In this document: positions 1 through 6,904 of the stretch, one piece after another | Layout: every line of letters begins with the position of its first letter | Position numbering within the stretch: position 1 is the first letter of the stretch | Assembly (NCBI RefSeq): GCF_030523985.1 | Contig: NZ_JAUNHK010000057.1 | Coordinates: 5,474-17,835, forward strand | Origin: Deinococcus sp. | GTDB taxonomy: Bacteria; Deinococcota; Deinococci; Deinococcales; Deinococcaceae | Reading direction: 5' to 3' | Length of the DNA: 12,362 bases | Program-made: the position numbers and the translations under genes | Notes under the pieces: model-generated | Seen by the model: the letters and a program-made list of their open reading frames with translations, nothing else | Databases searched by the model: none | What the model was told of the DNA's origin: nothing

Positions 1-1
1 C

Positions 2-160
2 GGTCGCGTAGTGGGGGTATGCGACAACCCGCTGCCCCAAGGCCCGCACTGGCCCCGGCGTCCGGCCCGCTGTTGCTTCTGGGCGGCGTTGAGCCTCCTG
101 ACCCACGCCCTCGACCCGCAGCACAGCCGCATGTCGGCGCTGTGGAAGGCGACGACCTGA
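2..160 (+). CDS. C-terminal fragment of an unrecognised protein
   Basis: An open frame enters from the left edge and stops at TGA 158-160, leaving 52 residues. Nearly all third codon positions in this frame are G or C, while the overlapping frame that continues to about 225 lacks that bias, so this frame is the likelier coding one. The visible part contains NPLPQGPHW, then an Ala/Leu-rich stretch (WAALSLLTHAL) and ends SALWKATT. I do not recognise the family. It is the only plus-strand gene I can support and it converges on the protease gene, with one strong hairpin between the two stop codons. The start lies outside the window. Confidence 0.6.
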   Translation, partial: GRVVGVCDNPLPQGPHWPRRPARCCFWAALSLLTHALDPQHSRMSALWKATT

Positions 161-174
161 ACGCCGAAGGGAAG

Positions 175-220
175 CCAGGAAGGTGGGCCGCAGTCGTGAC
201 GCTGCGGCCCGCCTTCCTGG
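175..220 (-). terminator. Long hairpin between convergent genes, probably a bidirectional terminator
   Basis: Arms 175-193 and 202-220 (CCAGGAAGG... and ...CCTTCCTGG) pair over 19 bp with one wobble position around an 8-base loop. The hairpin starts 7 bases past the protease stop codon and 14 bases past the stop of the left-edge gene. The minus-strand sequence after it is pyrimidine-rich (CTTCCCTTC) but not a pure U-tract. Position and length support termination of the protease mRNA and probably of both genes. Confidence 0.8.
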
Positions 221-227
221 GTTAGGT

Positions 228-1838
228 TTACTTGGTTTCGGTCAGGCTGTACGAACCGCTGCCGGAGTAGGCGTAGATCTCCCAGCGGTACGTGCCCGAG
301 GTCGCCGCGTAATTGATGCTTTCGCTGCTGCCCGCCGACTCGCTCGCCGCCACGTCGACCCAGCTGCTGCCGTTGTATTTCTGGAGGTACAGGTCAAAGT
401 CAGTGCCGCTGGCCGCGCTGAGGGTGGCCTTGAGGGTGCCGCCCGAGTAGCTGAAGCCGCTGCTGCCGGGCTTGTAGCTGCTGGCCCCGCTGCTCACGCT
501 GCCGCTGTAGGTCGTGGTGGTGCCGGTGCTGGGGGGCGTCGTGGTGCCGCCCGCCGCGCCCGTGTAGAGCAGGCGGTTGACGCTGCCCTTGGTATCGGTC
601 ACCTTGCCGGTGGTGGCGTTGTTCAGCAGGGCGCTGGTGACCTGCGAGGTGGAGTAGCTGGGGTTCGCGCCCAGAATCAGCGCGACGGCTCCGGCCACGT
701 GGGGCGAGGCCATGCTGGTGCCGCTCATGACGTCGGTGCCGGTGTTGTTGGTATTGAGGGCACTGGTGATGCTGCTGCCCGGCGCGAAGATGTCGAGCGG
801 GGTGCCGTAGTTGCTGAAGGAGCTGCGGGCGTCGGTGCTGGTGGTGGCCCCGACGGTGATGGCCTGGGGAGCGCGGGCCGGGCTGTAGTAGCTGGCGTTG
901 TCGTTGCTGTTTCCGGCGGCGACCACCACGGTCACGTTATTGTTGTAGAGCTTGGCGACCGCGTCGTCGATGGCCTGGCTGGTGGAGCGGGTCTGCGGCC
1001 CCAGGCTCATGTTGACGACTTTCGGGCCGGTGCCGTTGCCCAGCACCCAGTCCATCCCGGCGATGATGCCGGAGTTGCTGCCGCTGCCGCTGCAATTGAG
1101 CACCTTCACGGCGATAAGACGCACGTCTTTGGCGACGCCCCAGGTGGCGCTCCCCACCGTCCCGGCGACGTGGGTGCCGTGTCCGTCACAGTCCACGTTC
1201 CGACCGTCGCCGGTGGTGTTGGTGCCCCAGGTGGCCCGCCCACCGAAGTCCACATGGTTGATGTTGATGCCCGTGTCGAGAATGTACGCCTTGACGTTGC
1301 TGGCGCTGCCGTAGGTGTATCTCTTGTCGAGCGGCAGGCTGCGCTGGTCTACGCGGTCGATGCCCCAGGTCGGGTTGCTTTGCGTGCCGGTGGCGTACAT
1401 GGTCTGGTCCTGCTCGATGTACTTCACGCGCTTGTCGGCCCGCAGGGTTTGCAGGTTCTGGGCACTGAGGCGGCCCGAGAAGCCCTGAAGGGCCTGCGAG
1501 TAGATGTTCTGCACCGAAATGCCCTGCGGGTCGAGGCCGAGTGCACGAATCAGGGCCGGGGCGCTGAGGCTGCTGAGCGCCTGACCCGCTACGTTCTGGG
1601 CGCTGAGGCTGCCGGTGGTGGCTCCCTCGCTGAACACCACGATGTACTGCCCGGCGATGGCGTCGCGGTTGTCGGTGCCGCGCACGGGGGCGAGGGCGTG
1701 GCCGCGAATCGGCGAGATCACCTGGGGTTGGGGGAGGTCTGCCGCCGACTGGTTGGGCTGTGGTTGGGCGGGCTGGGTGCCACAGGACGCCAGAATCAGG
1801 GTGAGGGTCAATGCGCCGGAAAACAGACGTGCACTCAT
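228..1838 (-). CDS. Subtilisin-like serine protease (S8, proteinase K/aqualysin type) with PPC domain
   Basis: A 536-residue exported endoprotease. Residues 1-19 form a signal peptide ending in a lipobox, Leu16-Ala-Ser-Cys19, so a lipid anchor is possible. Residues about 63-150 are an I9 propeptide (GQYIVVFSEG ... VKYIEQDQ). The S8 catalytic domain follows (about 157-425): Asp188 in ILDTG, His220 in GHGTHVAGT, oxyanion Asn310 in AAGN, and Ser375 in GTSMASPH. A Gly/Thr/Pro linker (about 430-443) leads to a C-terminal PPC domain (about 445-536) with DFDLYL and GTYRWEIYAY. All catalytic residues are present. I chose ATG 1838 because AGGAGG (1845-1850) sits 6 bases upstream and the signal peptide begins there; in-frame starts further upstream would bury it. 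The gene is separated from its upstream neighbour by 448 bp and is likely monocistronic. Confidence 0.95.
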   Translation of the reverse strand: MSARLFSGALTLTLILASCGTQPAQPQPNQSAADLPQPQVISPIRGHALAPVRGTDNRDAIAGQYIVVFSEGATTGSLSAQNVAGQALSSLSAPALIRALGLDPQGISVQNIYSQALQGFSGRLSAQNLQTLRADKRVKYIEQDQTMYATGTQSNPTWGIDRVDQRSLPLDKRYTYGSASNVKAYILDTGININHVDFGGRATWGTNTTGDGRNVDCDGHGTHVAGTVGSATWGVAKDVRLIAVKVLNCSGSGSNSGIIAGMDWVLGNGTGPKVVNMSLGPQTRSTSQAIDDAVAKLYNNNVTVVVAAGNSNDNASYYSPARAPQAITVGATTSTDARSSFSNYGTPLDIFAPGSSITSALNTNNTGTDVMSGTSMASPHVAGAVALILGANPSYSTSQVTSALLNNATTGKVTDTKGSVNRLLYTGAAGGTTTPPSTGTTTTYSGSVSSGASSYKPGSSGFSYSGGTLKATLSAASGTDFDLYLQKYNGSSWVDVAASESAGSSESINYAATSGTYRWEIYAYSGSGSYSLTETK

Positions 1839-1844
1839 GGGAAA

Positions 1845-1850
1845 CCTCCT
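1845..1850 (-). promoter_or_regulatory. Ribosome binding site of the protease gene
   Basis: AGGAGG on the minus strand, 6 bases before ATG 1838. It decides the start in favour of the signal-peptide methionine and contrasts with the leaderless starts of several genes further right. Confidence 0.85.
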
Positions 1851-2065
1851 GATTCCTCGGCAGCGGCGACGGCACAAGGTCACGGCACGCCATGCCGGAA
1901 GCTGCCGCTCCTGCGTCACGGGGTCTGTGCGCCGACCCGCCTGCTCTGGAATTACCCAAAAGCATAAACGCAAAAACGCGATTTGGAACCCTTCGCAATC
2001 GTGCCACTGACCCCATTTCACTGAAGGAGTGGCGACCTTCATGTCAAGGGACGCGTCGTGGTGAG

Positions 2066-2104
2066 GGAAATCTTTGTCTCGATATACAGGACGGAAATCT
2101 TTGT
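2066..2104. repeat. 12-bp direct repeat, two copies 27 bp apart
   Basis: GGAAATCTTTGT occurs exactly at 2066-2077 and 2093-2104, with 15 bases (including GATATACAGG) between the copies. It lies about 230 bp upstream of the protease start in the AT-rich part of the intergenic region. It could be a regulator binding site or a remnant repeat; no function is shown by the sequence. Confidence 0.6.
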
Positions 2105-2227
2105 AAAATTTCTCTCAGCAATACAGTGGTCTTATTGAAAAAGTGTTGGCAATTGAAGTGCTCAAATCCGGGAATGCTCCCTGGTTTTCTGGCAGATTTT
2201 GGGGAGTTTTTCACTCCACCGAGAACT

Positions 2228-2272
2228 GGAAGCGGGTGAGCGTCAACTCGACAAGGACGCCCACCCGTTTCC
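2228..2272 (-). terminator. Long stem-loop downstream of the CNNM operon
   Basis: On the minus strand a 12-bp stem (2267-2256 with 2244-2233, one G-U pair) encloses an 11-base loop. Beyond one mismatch it extends by 4 more pairs (GGAA/TTCC at 2272-2269 and 2231-2228). It begins 14 bases after the TAG of the second CNNM gene. No clear U-tract follows (AGTTCTCGG), so this is either a weak intrinsic terminator or an mRNA 3'-end stabiliser. Confidence 0.6.
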
Positions 2273-2286
2273 CGCCTCTCGCTGAC

Positions 2287-3615
2287 CTAGACCCCTTGAA
2301 TCTGAGGCGCCGGGCGCAGACGCACCCGCGTGATTTTGAGGCCCTGCACCTCCTCCACCGTGAGGTCGTGGCCCTGCACATGCAGCGTGGTGCCGACCTC
2401 GGGCACCGTGCCGTGGGCCGCCAGCACCAGTCCGGCGATGGTGGAAACCTCTTCGCTGTCCAGCGGCACACCGTAGTCCTCACGCAATTCGGAGAGCGTG
2501 ACCTCGCCGTCCAGGGTCAGCGAGCCGTCGGCCCCGACCTGCACCCAGTCGCTCATGGGCAGGTCTTCTTCCTCGATCACATCGGCAATCAGGTCGTCCA
2601 TCGTGACGAAGCCGAGCGTGCCGCCGAATTCGTCCACCACCAGCGCCGCGTGAACCCGCTCGCGTTTGAACAGACTGAGCAGGTCTTCGGCGGTGGCCCC
2701 CGCCGCCACACTCGGCAAAGGCCGCACCAGACCGCCGAGCGCCAGCGACTGCCCCAGCACCCGCGCCCGCATGAAGTCCTTGACGTGCAAGACGCCCACA
2801 ATTTGGTCGAGCGTGCCGTCATAGACCGGATAGCGGCTGCGGGGCGAGGCCGCAATGCGGGCGTAGACCTCGGTGGGCTGCGCCTGCACCCCCAGCACCT
2901 CCATGCGGCTGCGCGAGGTCATCAGTTCCTCGGCGGTGCGCTCCTCCAGCTCGAAAATGTTGTGAATCAGGTTGCGCTGCACGTCGCCGAGTTGCCCACT
3001 ATCGGCACTTTCCTCGGTGACGATGGCGAGTTCCTTGGAGGTATAGAGGGCCAGACGCTTGTCGGGTTCGGGAATACGCAGCAGCCGCATCAGCGCCAGC
3101 GCCAGCCAGTTCAGCACCACCACCAGCGGGCGGAAGATGAACCCGAACACCCGCATCAGCGGATTGACGCGCAGGCTCATGTTTTCAGGGGCCTGAAGCG
3201 CCAGCGCCTTGGGAATCATTTCCCCGAACACCACATGCATGAACGTGATGAAGCTCAGGGCCACCACGAAACCGACGGTGTGCGCCGCCTCGTAGGTCAG
3301 TCCCCAGTCCTCGAAGGGGCCGTAGAGCCAGCGGGCGACGGCGGGTTCGCCGTACATGCCCAGCCCGATACTCGCCAGGGTGATGCCGAGCTGCGCGATG
3401 GCGATATAGCCGTCCTTTCCGGCGGGGCGGTCGAACACGCCCAGCAGCCAGCGGGCCGCGCCGTTGCCGTTCTCGGCCAGGGTTTCCAGCCGTGAGCGCC
3501 GCGCCCCGACCAGCGCGAACTCGGCGGCCACGAATACGCCGTTGACGACCACCAACGTCAGGATGACCGCCACCGGCACGACCACCGTGCTCACCACGTC
3601 ACCGCCCGCGCTCAC
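2287..3615 (-). CDS. CNNM/CorC (HlyC)-type membrane protein with tandem CBS domains, second of a pair
   Basis: A 442-residue inner-membrane protein. The N-terminal CNNM/DUF21 domain (about 10-195) has several hydrophobic segments and the family features AEFALVGARRSR (about 31-42), IAQLGITLASIGLG and FGEMIPK (130-136). Tandem CBS domains span about 230-350, with a second-CBS signature VVDEFGGTLGFVTMDDLI (326-343). A CorC/HlyC-type C-terminal domain follows (about 360-435). The family is linked to Mg2+/Co2+ or other divalent-cation efflux and was formerly called hemolysin; the cation here is unknown. The start is GTG 3615, overlapping the upstream stop as GTGA, with GGAGGT (3621-3626) 5 bases before it. 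The overlap implies cotranscription and translational coupling with the paralogous gene upstream, possibly as a heterodimer (inference). Confidence 0.93.
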   Translation of the reverse strand: MSAGGDVVSTVVVPVAVILTLVVVNGVFVAAEFALVGARRSRLETLAENGNGAARWLLGVFDRPAGKDGYIAIAQLGITLASIGLGMYGEPAVARWLYGPFEDWGLTYEAAHTVGFVVALSFITFMHVVFGEMIPKALALQAPENMSLRVNPLMRVFGFIFRPLVVVLNWLALALMRLLRIPEPDKRLALYTSKELAIVTEESADSGQLGDVQRNLIHNIFELEERTAEELMTSRSRMEVLGVQAQPTEVYARIAASPRSRYPVYDGTLDQIVGVLHVKDFMRARVLGQSLALGGLVRPLPSVAAGATAEDLLSLFKRERVHAALVVDEFGGTLGFVTMDDLIADVIEEEDLPMSDWVQVGADGSLTLDGEVTLSELREDYGVPLDSEEVSTIAGLVLAAHGTVPEVGTTLHVQGHDLTVEEVQGLKITRVRLRPAPQIQGV

Positions 3616-4898
3616 GCTTCACCTCCGGGCAGGGTCAGGCTGACCCGCGTGACCGCCCGCTTTTCCATGGCCTCGACCCGCAGCAGCGGCTGGCCCTCCA
3701 CCTGTACCTCGTCACCGATGACCGGCAAGCGGCCCAGCTCGTTCCAGACGAGTCCACTCACGGTATCCACTTCATCCTCCGGGTAGTCCAGCCCAAAGCG
3801 GCTGTTGAGGGTTTCGACCAGCACGTCGCCGCGCACGGTGACCCGCCCGCCCTGCACCGAAATCGGTTCTTCCTCGTGGTCGAATTCGTCCTGCATTTCC
3901 CCGAAAATCTCTTCCAGGGCGTCTTCCAGCGTCACCATGCCCGCCACCGAACCGTACTCGTTGACCACCATCGCGCTGTGGCGCTCGGCTTCACGCAGCT
4001 TGCGCCACAGGTCGGGGACGCTCATGACCTCCGCCACGATCAGGGGTTGACGCATGACCGTGCTGACTAGGGTGGCCGGGTGGGTTTCGGCCACCAGATA
4101 CAGCGAGCGCAGGTGAACGATGCCCACCACGTCGTCGCCCTCGCCCGTGACCGGAAAGCGCGAGTAGGGCGTGTTCGCCAGTTCCATGAGGGCCTGACGC
4201 ACCGTGCGGTTGCCCGCCACCGTCACCAGCCGGGTCCGGGGGGTCATGATTTCGCGCACCACCCGTTCCTCGACATTCAGCACGCCCGCCAGCATGTCGC
4301 GCTCGGCAGCGTCGATCAGGCCGCCCGCCGCACTCTCGCGGTACAGTCCCTCCAGTTCCTCGGGCGAGTGGACGTGCGAGTGGCTGTGGTCGACATTCAG
4401 TTTCCAGGCCCGCATCAGCGCGAAGGCCGTGCCGTTGAACAGGGCGATCAGGGGCCGGAACAGCAGCAGGCTGAACTGCATGGGCCGCAGGGTCGCCAGG
4501 GCCAGCCGCTCGGGGTAGCGCAGGGCCACCGTCTTGGGCAGCAGCTCCCCCAGCACCACCTGAAGCGCCGTGATGAGGACCAGCACGACCAGCACGGCCA
4601 CCGTCTGCCCCGCCGCCCCGAAATAGGGCGTGAGCAGTGGCGTGAGCTGCGCCTGTCCGTAGGAACCTGCCACCAGACTGCTGAGCGTGATGCCCACCTG
4701 ACAGGCCGCCACGTAGGTATCGAGCCGCTTGGGGTCGCGCAGGATGTCGAGCAAGTCACGGGCGGCGCGGTTGCCGTTCTCGGCGTCTTCCTGCACCCTG
4801 GAGCGCCGCGAGCCGACGGTGGCGAACTCGGCAGCCACGTACAAGGCGTTGATGGCGACCATGACCAGAATGACCAGGACCGGCACCAGGGCGTTCAA
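3612..4898 (-). CDS. CNNM/CorC (HlyC)-type membrane protein with tandem CBS domains, first of a pair
   Basis: A 428-residue paralogue of the downstream gene with the same order: CNNM/DUF21 membrane domain (about 1-170, AEFATVGSRRSR at 23-34, LGELLPKT at 116-123), tandem CBS domains (about 213-340, REIMTPRTRL and VVNEYGSVAGMVTLEDALEEIFGE in the usual places), and CorC/HlyC C-terminal domain (about 345-425). The linker between membrane and CBS domains carries HSHSHVH (171-177), absent from the partner. The start is TTG 4898, supported by GGAGG (4904-4908) 5 bases upstream and by the hydrophobic N-terminus starting there; TTG is uncommon. The 157-bp gap to the delta' gene suggests its own promoter, which I cannot place. 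The likely role is divalent-cation homeostasis with CBS domains sensing adenine nucleotides. Confidence 0.92.
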   Translation of the reverse strand: MNALVPVLVILVMVAINALYVAAEFATVGSRRSRVQEDAENGNRAARDLLDILRDPKRLDTYVAACQVGITLSSLVAGSYGQAQLTPLLTPYFGAAGQTVAVLVVLVLITALQVVLGELLPKTVALRYPERLALATLRPMQFSLLLFRPLIALFNGTAFALMRAWKLNVDHSHSHVHSPEELEGLYRESAAGGLIDAAERDMLAGVLNVEERVVREIMTPRTRLVTVAGNRTVRQALMELANTPYSRFPVTGEGDDVVGIVHLRSLYLVAETHPATLVSTVMRQPLIVAEVMSVPDLWRKLREAERHSAMVVNEYGSVAGMVTLEDALEEIFGEMQDEFDHEEEPISVQGGRVTVRGDVLVETLNSRFGLDYPEDEVDTVSGLVWNELGRLPVIGDEVQVEGQPLLRVEAMEKRAVTRVSLTLPGGEA

Positions 4899-4985
4899 GA
4901 AAGCCTCCGGGTGCCGGTGGGGCAGGGTCGTAAATGCGAAGGGTCGGCGCTGTCACTGCTGGGCAACGTCATATCCTTCAGCTTA

Positions 4986-5003
4986 GCGCGGAGGCGTCCG
5001 CAC
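4986..5003 (-). terminator. Small GC-rich hairpin after the delta' gene, possible weak terminator
   Basis: GTGCGGA and TCCGCGC pair on the minus strand over 7 bp (one G-U) around a 4-base loop, 53 bases past the delta' stop. No U-tract follows (TAAGCTGAAGG). It may attenuate read-through into the CNNM genes, but the evidence is only the hairpin. Confidence 0.3.
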
Positions 5004-5055
5004 AGCGGGCGAGGTTAAGACTTGCTGGCTACCGGGCAGCCCTCGGCGGCAGGAT

Positions 5056-6018
5056 TCAGCGGCTTTCCCCGAAGGCTTCGCGCAGGGCCAGCGCGAACAC
5101 CTGAAAGCTGAGGGCCGGATTCGCGTAGGCTTCGAGCGCCTGCTCCAGCGCGTCCAGGGCAAGGTCGGCGCGGGCACGCTGATGGGGCAGCCGTTCCCGC
5201 CAGACGAAACGCAGGGCTTCGGGATGCCACGCGGCGTCCCAGCGTTTCTCTAGCGCTGCTGCCGCGTCCAGGGCAGGCAACAGCCCTTCCGCCAGCGCGT
5301 CGTCAAGGGTAGCGGCGTCGGTCAGGGCTGTGCGCACGCTCTCCAGTTCGCTCAGCACCCGCGCCCGGCCCGCCGCGAACGCCAGCAGGGTGTCGTCGGG
5401 GGCTTCTCCGGCCTGGGCCAGCGCCCGCGACATGGCCGTGTCCGAGGCGGGCACCACGCCCAGGCGAGCGCTGCGGCTGACGATGGTGGGCAGCACCGAG
5501 CGCAGGTCTTCGGCCAGAAACACGAACAGGGCGCGGTGGGGCGGTTCCTCGACCAGTTTCAGCAGGGCGTTGGCCGCCTGAGGGTTGAGAAATTCGGCCC
5601 CCGCCACGATGACCACCCGCCGCCCGAAGGTAGGCCGCACTTCCAGAAATTCGTAGACGTGGGTTTCGTATTCGCGCCCGTTGTCGCGGGACTGCAAAAT
5701 CGCGCCGATGGGAATGATGCGCCGCCGCGCCGCCTTGCCCGTGCTGGTGGTGGCGCGGGGTTCGAGCCGCAGCACGTCCGGGTGGGTTCCGGCGCTCAGG
5801 GCGCGGCAGGACGGGCAGTGACCGCACGCCTCGCCGTACATGCCCCGGCTGCCGCTGCAATTGTGCTGCGCGGCGATGGCATAGGCGAGGTCGAGTTTGC
5901 CGACCCGCGCCGGGCCGCACAGCAGCAGGGCATTGCCCCCGAAACTCCCGGTCTGTTCGAGCAGCGGGCCGTGCAGCGCCGCCGCCGTGAGCGCGGGCAA
6001 AGCGGGCGCGGCGGTCAT
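5056..6018 (-). CDS. holB: DNA polymerase III delta' subunit (clamp loader)
   Basis: A 320-residue AAA+ clamp-loader subunit that would join the tau/gamma and delta subunits to load the beta clamp. A degenerate P-loop is at 35-41 (GPARVGK). Four Cys at 54, 65, 68 and 71 fit the zinc module of the gamma/delta' family. NALLKLVEEPP (150-160) and the arginine-finger motif follow; this motif is normally Ser-Arg-Cys but here reads SRS (181-183). The C-terminal third is a helical collar region typical of the family. ATG 6018 overlaps the upstream TGA as ATGA; no good ribosome binding site is visible, so translation probably depends on coupling. The gene is often next to tmk in other bacteria; here its partner is a phosphoesterase. 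A gamma/tau-type subunit is unlikely because the protein is short and the P-loop is poor. Confidence 0.88.
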   Translation of the reverse strand: MTAAPALPALTAAALHGPLLEQTGSFGGNALLLCGPARVGKLDLAYAIAAQHNCSGSRGMYGEACGHCPSCRALSAGTHPDVLRLEPRATTSTGKAARRRIIPIGAILQSRDNGREYETHVYEFLEVRPTFGRRVVIVAGAEFLNPQAANALLKLVEEPPHRALFVFLAEDLRSVLPTIVSRSARLGVVPASDTAMSRALAQAGEAPDDTLLAFAAGRARVLSELESVRTALTDAATLDDALAEGLLPALDAAAALEKRWDAAWHPEALRFVWRERLPHQRARADLALDALEQALEAYANPALSFQVFALALREAFGESR

Positions 6019-6776
6019 TTGCCGACCGAGAGCCGCGCCGCCAGCACCTCGGGCAGCCCCGCCTCGCGGATGGCCTCCTGGGTACGGGCGATGTCGTAGG
6101 GCACGCGGAAGACCTCGAACGCCGAGCGCACCGTGTCGAAAATGGCGTAGCTGGCGCGGGGGTTGTGGTCACGCGGCTGCCCCACGCTGCCGGGGTTCAG
6201 AATCACGCGGACGCGGGGCGGCACCATGTAGGTGGTCACGTCGCTGAGGGGGTGGCCCTTGATCCAGTCCCCCACCGGGGCGTTGAGGGTGGCGTACACG
6301 GCGGGAACGTGGGTATGCCCCACGAAGGCCAGCATGCCCTGCCACTGGCCGAAGGCGGCGCGGGCAGCGGGCACCGAGTCCATGTAGTCGTCCAGGCTGG
6401 TCGGCGTGCCGTGGCGGTAACGCGCCCCCACCTCGGCGTCGTCTATGCCGTCGCGCCAGGTGCGAATCCAGCGCAGGTCGCGCTCGGTCAGGCGGCTGAT
6501 CTGCCATTTGAGCACCGAAGCCACCACGCTTTCCCGGTAGGGACGGGTGCCGTCCACGTACTCGAGCAGCATCTGGTCGTGGTTGCCCAAAATGCACTGG
6601 GCGTCGAGGTCACGCAGGGCCTCAAGGACATCGTGGGGGTGCGGGCCGTAGCCCAGCGCGTCACCGAGGTGGATGATCTGGTCGTAACGACGTTTTTCGG
6701 CATCCTCCAGAACCGCCTGGAGAGCCGTAAAGTTGGCGTGGATATCGGAAAGCAGCAGCAGCCGCACGCCCGCCAT
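6015..6776 (-). CDS. Calcineurin-like metallophosphoesterase (YfcE/MJ0936-type)
   Basis: A 253-residue soluble phosphoesterase with the complete two-metal motif series: SDIHAN (Asp11, His13), LGDALGYGP (Asp39), GNHD (Asn65, His66), His122 in RYRHGTP, and GHTH (His154, His156). NPGSVGQPRD (194-203) is typical of this family. The substrate cannot be read from sequence; relatives hydrolyse phosphodiesters or nucleotides. I chose ATG 6776: AGAGGG (6782-6787) lies 5 bases upstream and the conserved fold begins at once. An in-frame ATG at 6863 would start inside the terminator of the ferredoxin gene and add a non-conserved tail. The gene leads a two-gene unit with the delta' subunit through an ATGA overlap. 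Confidence 0.9.
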   Translation of the reverse strand: MAGVRLLLLSDIHANFTALQAVLEDAEKRRYDQIIHLGDALGYGPHPHDVLEALRDLDAQCILGNHDQMLLEYVDGTRPYRESVVASVLKWQISRLTERDLRWIRTWRDGIDDAEVGARYRHGTPTSLDDYMDSVPAARAAFGQWQGMLAFVGHTHVPAVYATLNAPVGDWIKGHPLSDVTTYMVPPRVRVILNPGSVGQPRDHNPRASYAIFDTVRSAFEVFRVPYDIARTQEAIREAGLPEVLAARLSVGK

Positions 6777-6846
6777 GATAGCCCTCTTCTGGGGATAAGG
6801 ACCGTGACCCTCTGCGGCGGCGGCGGCAAAGGCCCCCAACCACAAC

Positions 6847-6870
6847 AAAAAAAGCACGTCCACGACGTGC
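6847..6870 (-). terminator. Rho-independent terminator of the ferredoxin gene
   Basis: A perfect 7-bp stem (GCACGTC at 6870-6864 on the minus strand with GACGTGC at 6860-6854) around a 3-base loop is followed directly by seven T (6853-6847). It begins 34 bases past the ferredoxin stop. This is the clearest intrinsic terminator in the window and isolates the ferredoxin from the phosphoesterase gene. Confidence 0.92.
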
Positions 6871-6904
6871 CTGAAGAGCTATGCAAGAAGGCCTGGGGAA
6901 AGCC

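Larger units (their letters stand above)
1839..2286. other. 448-bp intergenic region, partly AT-rich
   Basis: No coding frame with the local codon bias is visible on either strand. From the CNNM side it holds the long hairpin at 2228-2272, a small hairpin at 2203-2217 (GGAGT/ACTCC), an AT-rich block (2101-2160 has only 20 G/C out of 60 by direct count) and a 12-base direct repeat at 2066-2077 and 2093-2104. A perfect TTGACA occurs on the minus strand at 2047-2042, but only a poor -10 follows. A second AT-rich patch near 1960-1985 may hold the protease promoter; I cannot place it confidently. Confidence 0.6.

Noticed and set aside
183..1967. A 594-codon open frame on the plus strand across the protease gene
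   Set aside because: It is antisense to a protease with all catalytic motifs. Its translation is Gly/Ala/Val/Arg-rich with no recognisable domain, as expected for the antisense of GC-biased codons, and it runs through the protease terminator.
1962..1985. A radiation/desiccation response motif (RDRM)-like site near TTATGCTTTTGGGTAA upstream of the protease
   Set aside because: Only the outer TTA/TAA bases are palindromic; the halves do not match over the length of that motif.
1839..2042. 68-residue N-terminal extension of the protease
   Set aside because: It would bury the signal peptide; AGGAGG lies just before the internal ATG 1838.
2203..2217. Small hairpin GGAGT-5-ACTCC as a terminator or small-RNA end
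   Set aside because: Only 5 bp; the T-run on the plus strand is in the loop rather than after the stem, and no plus-strand gene leads into it.
2143..3495. A 450-codon open frame on the plus strand over the second CNNM gene
   Set aside because: The His/Gln/Arg-rich translation has no domain and lies fully antisense to a clear CNNM/CBS protein, so it is an effect of codon bias.
4080..5018. A 312-codon plus-strand frame over the first CNNM gene
   Set aside because: Same reason: antisense shadow, His/Gln-rich, no domain or ribosome binding site.
6777..6863. N-terminal extension of the phosphoesterase (MDVLFLLWLG...) that looks like a signal or membrane segment
   Set aside because: Its ATG lies inside the ferredoxin terminator hairpin, while ATG 6776 has a good ribosome binding site and begins right at the conserved fold.
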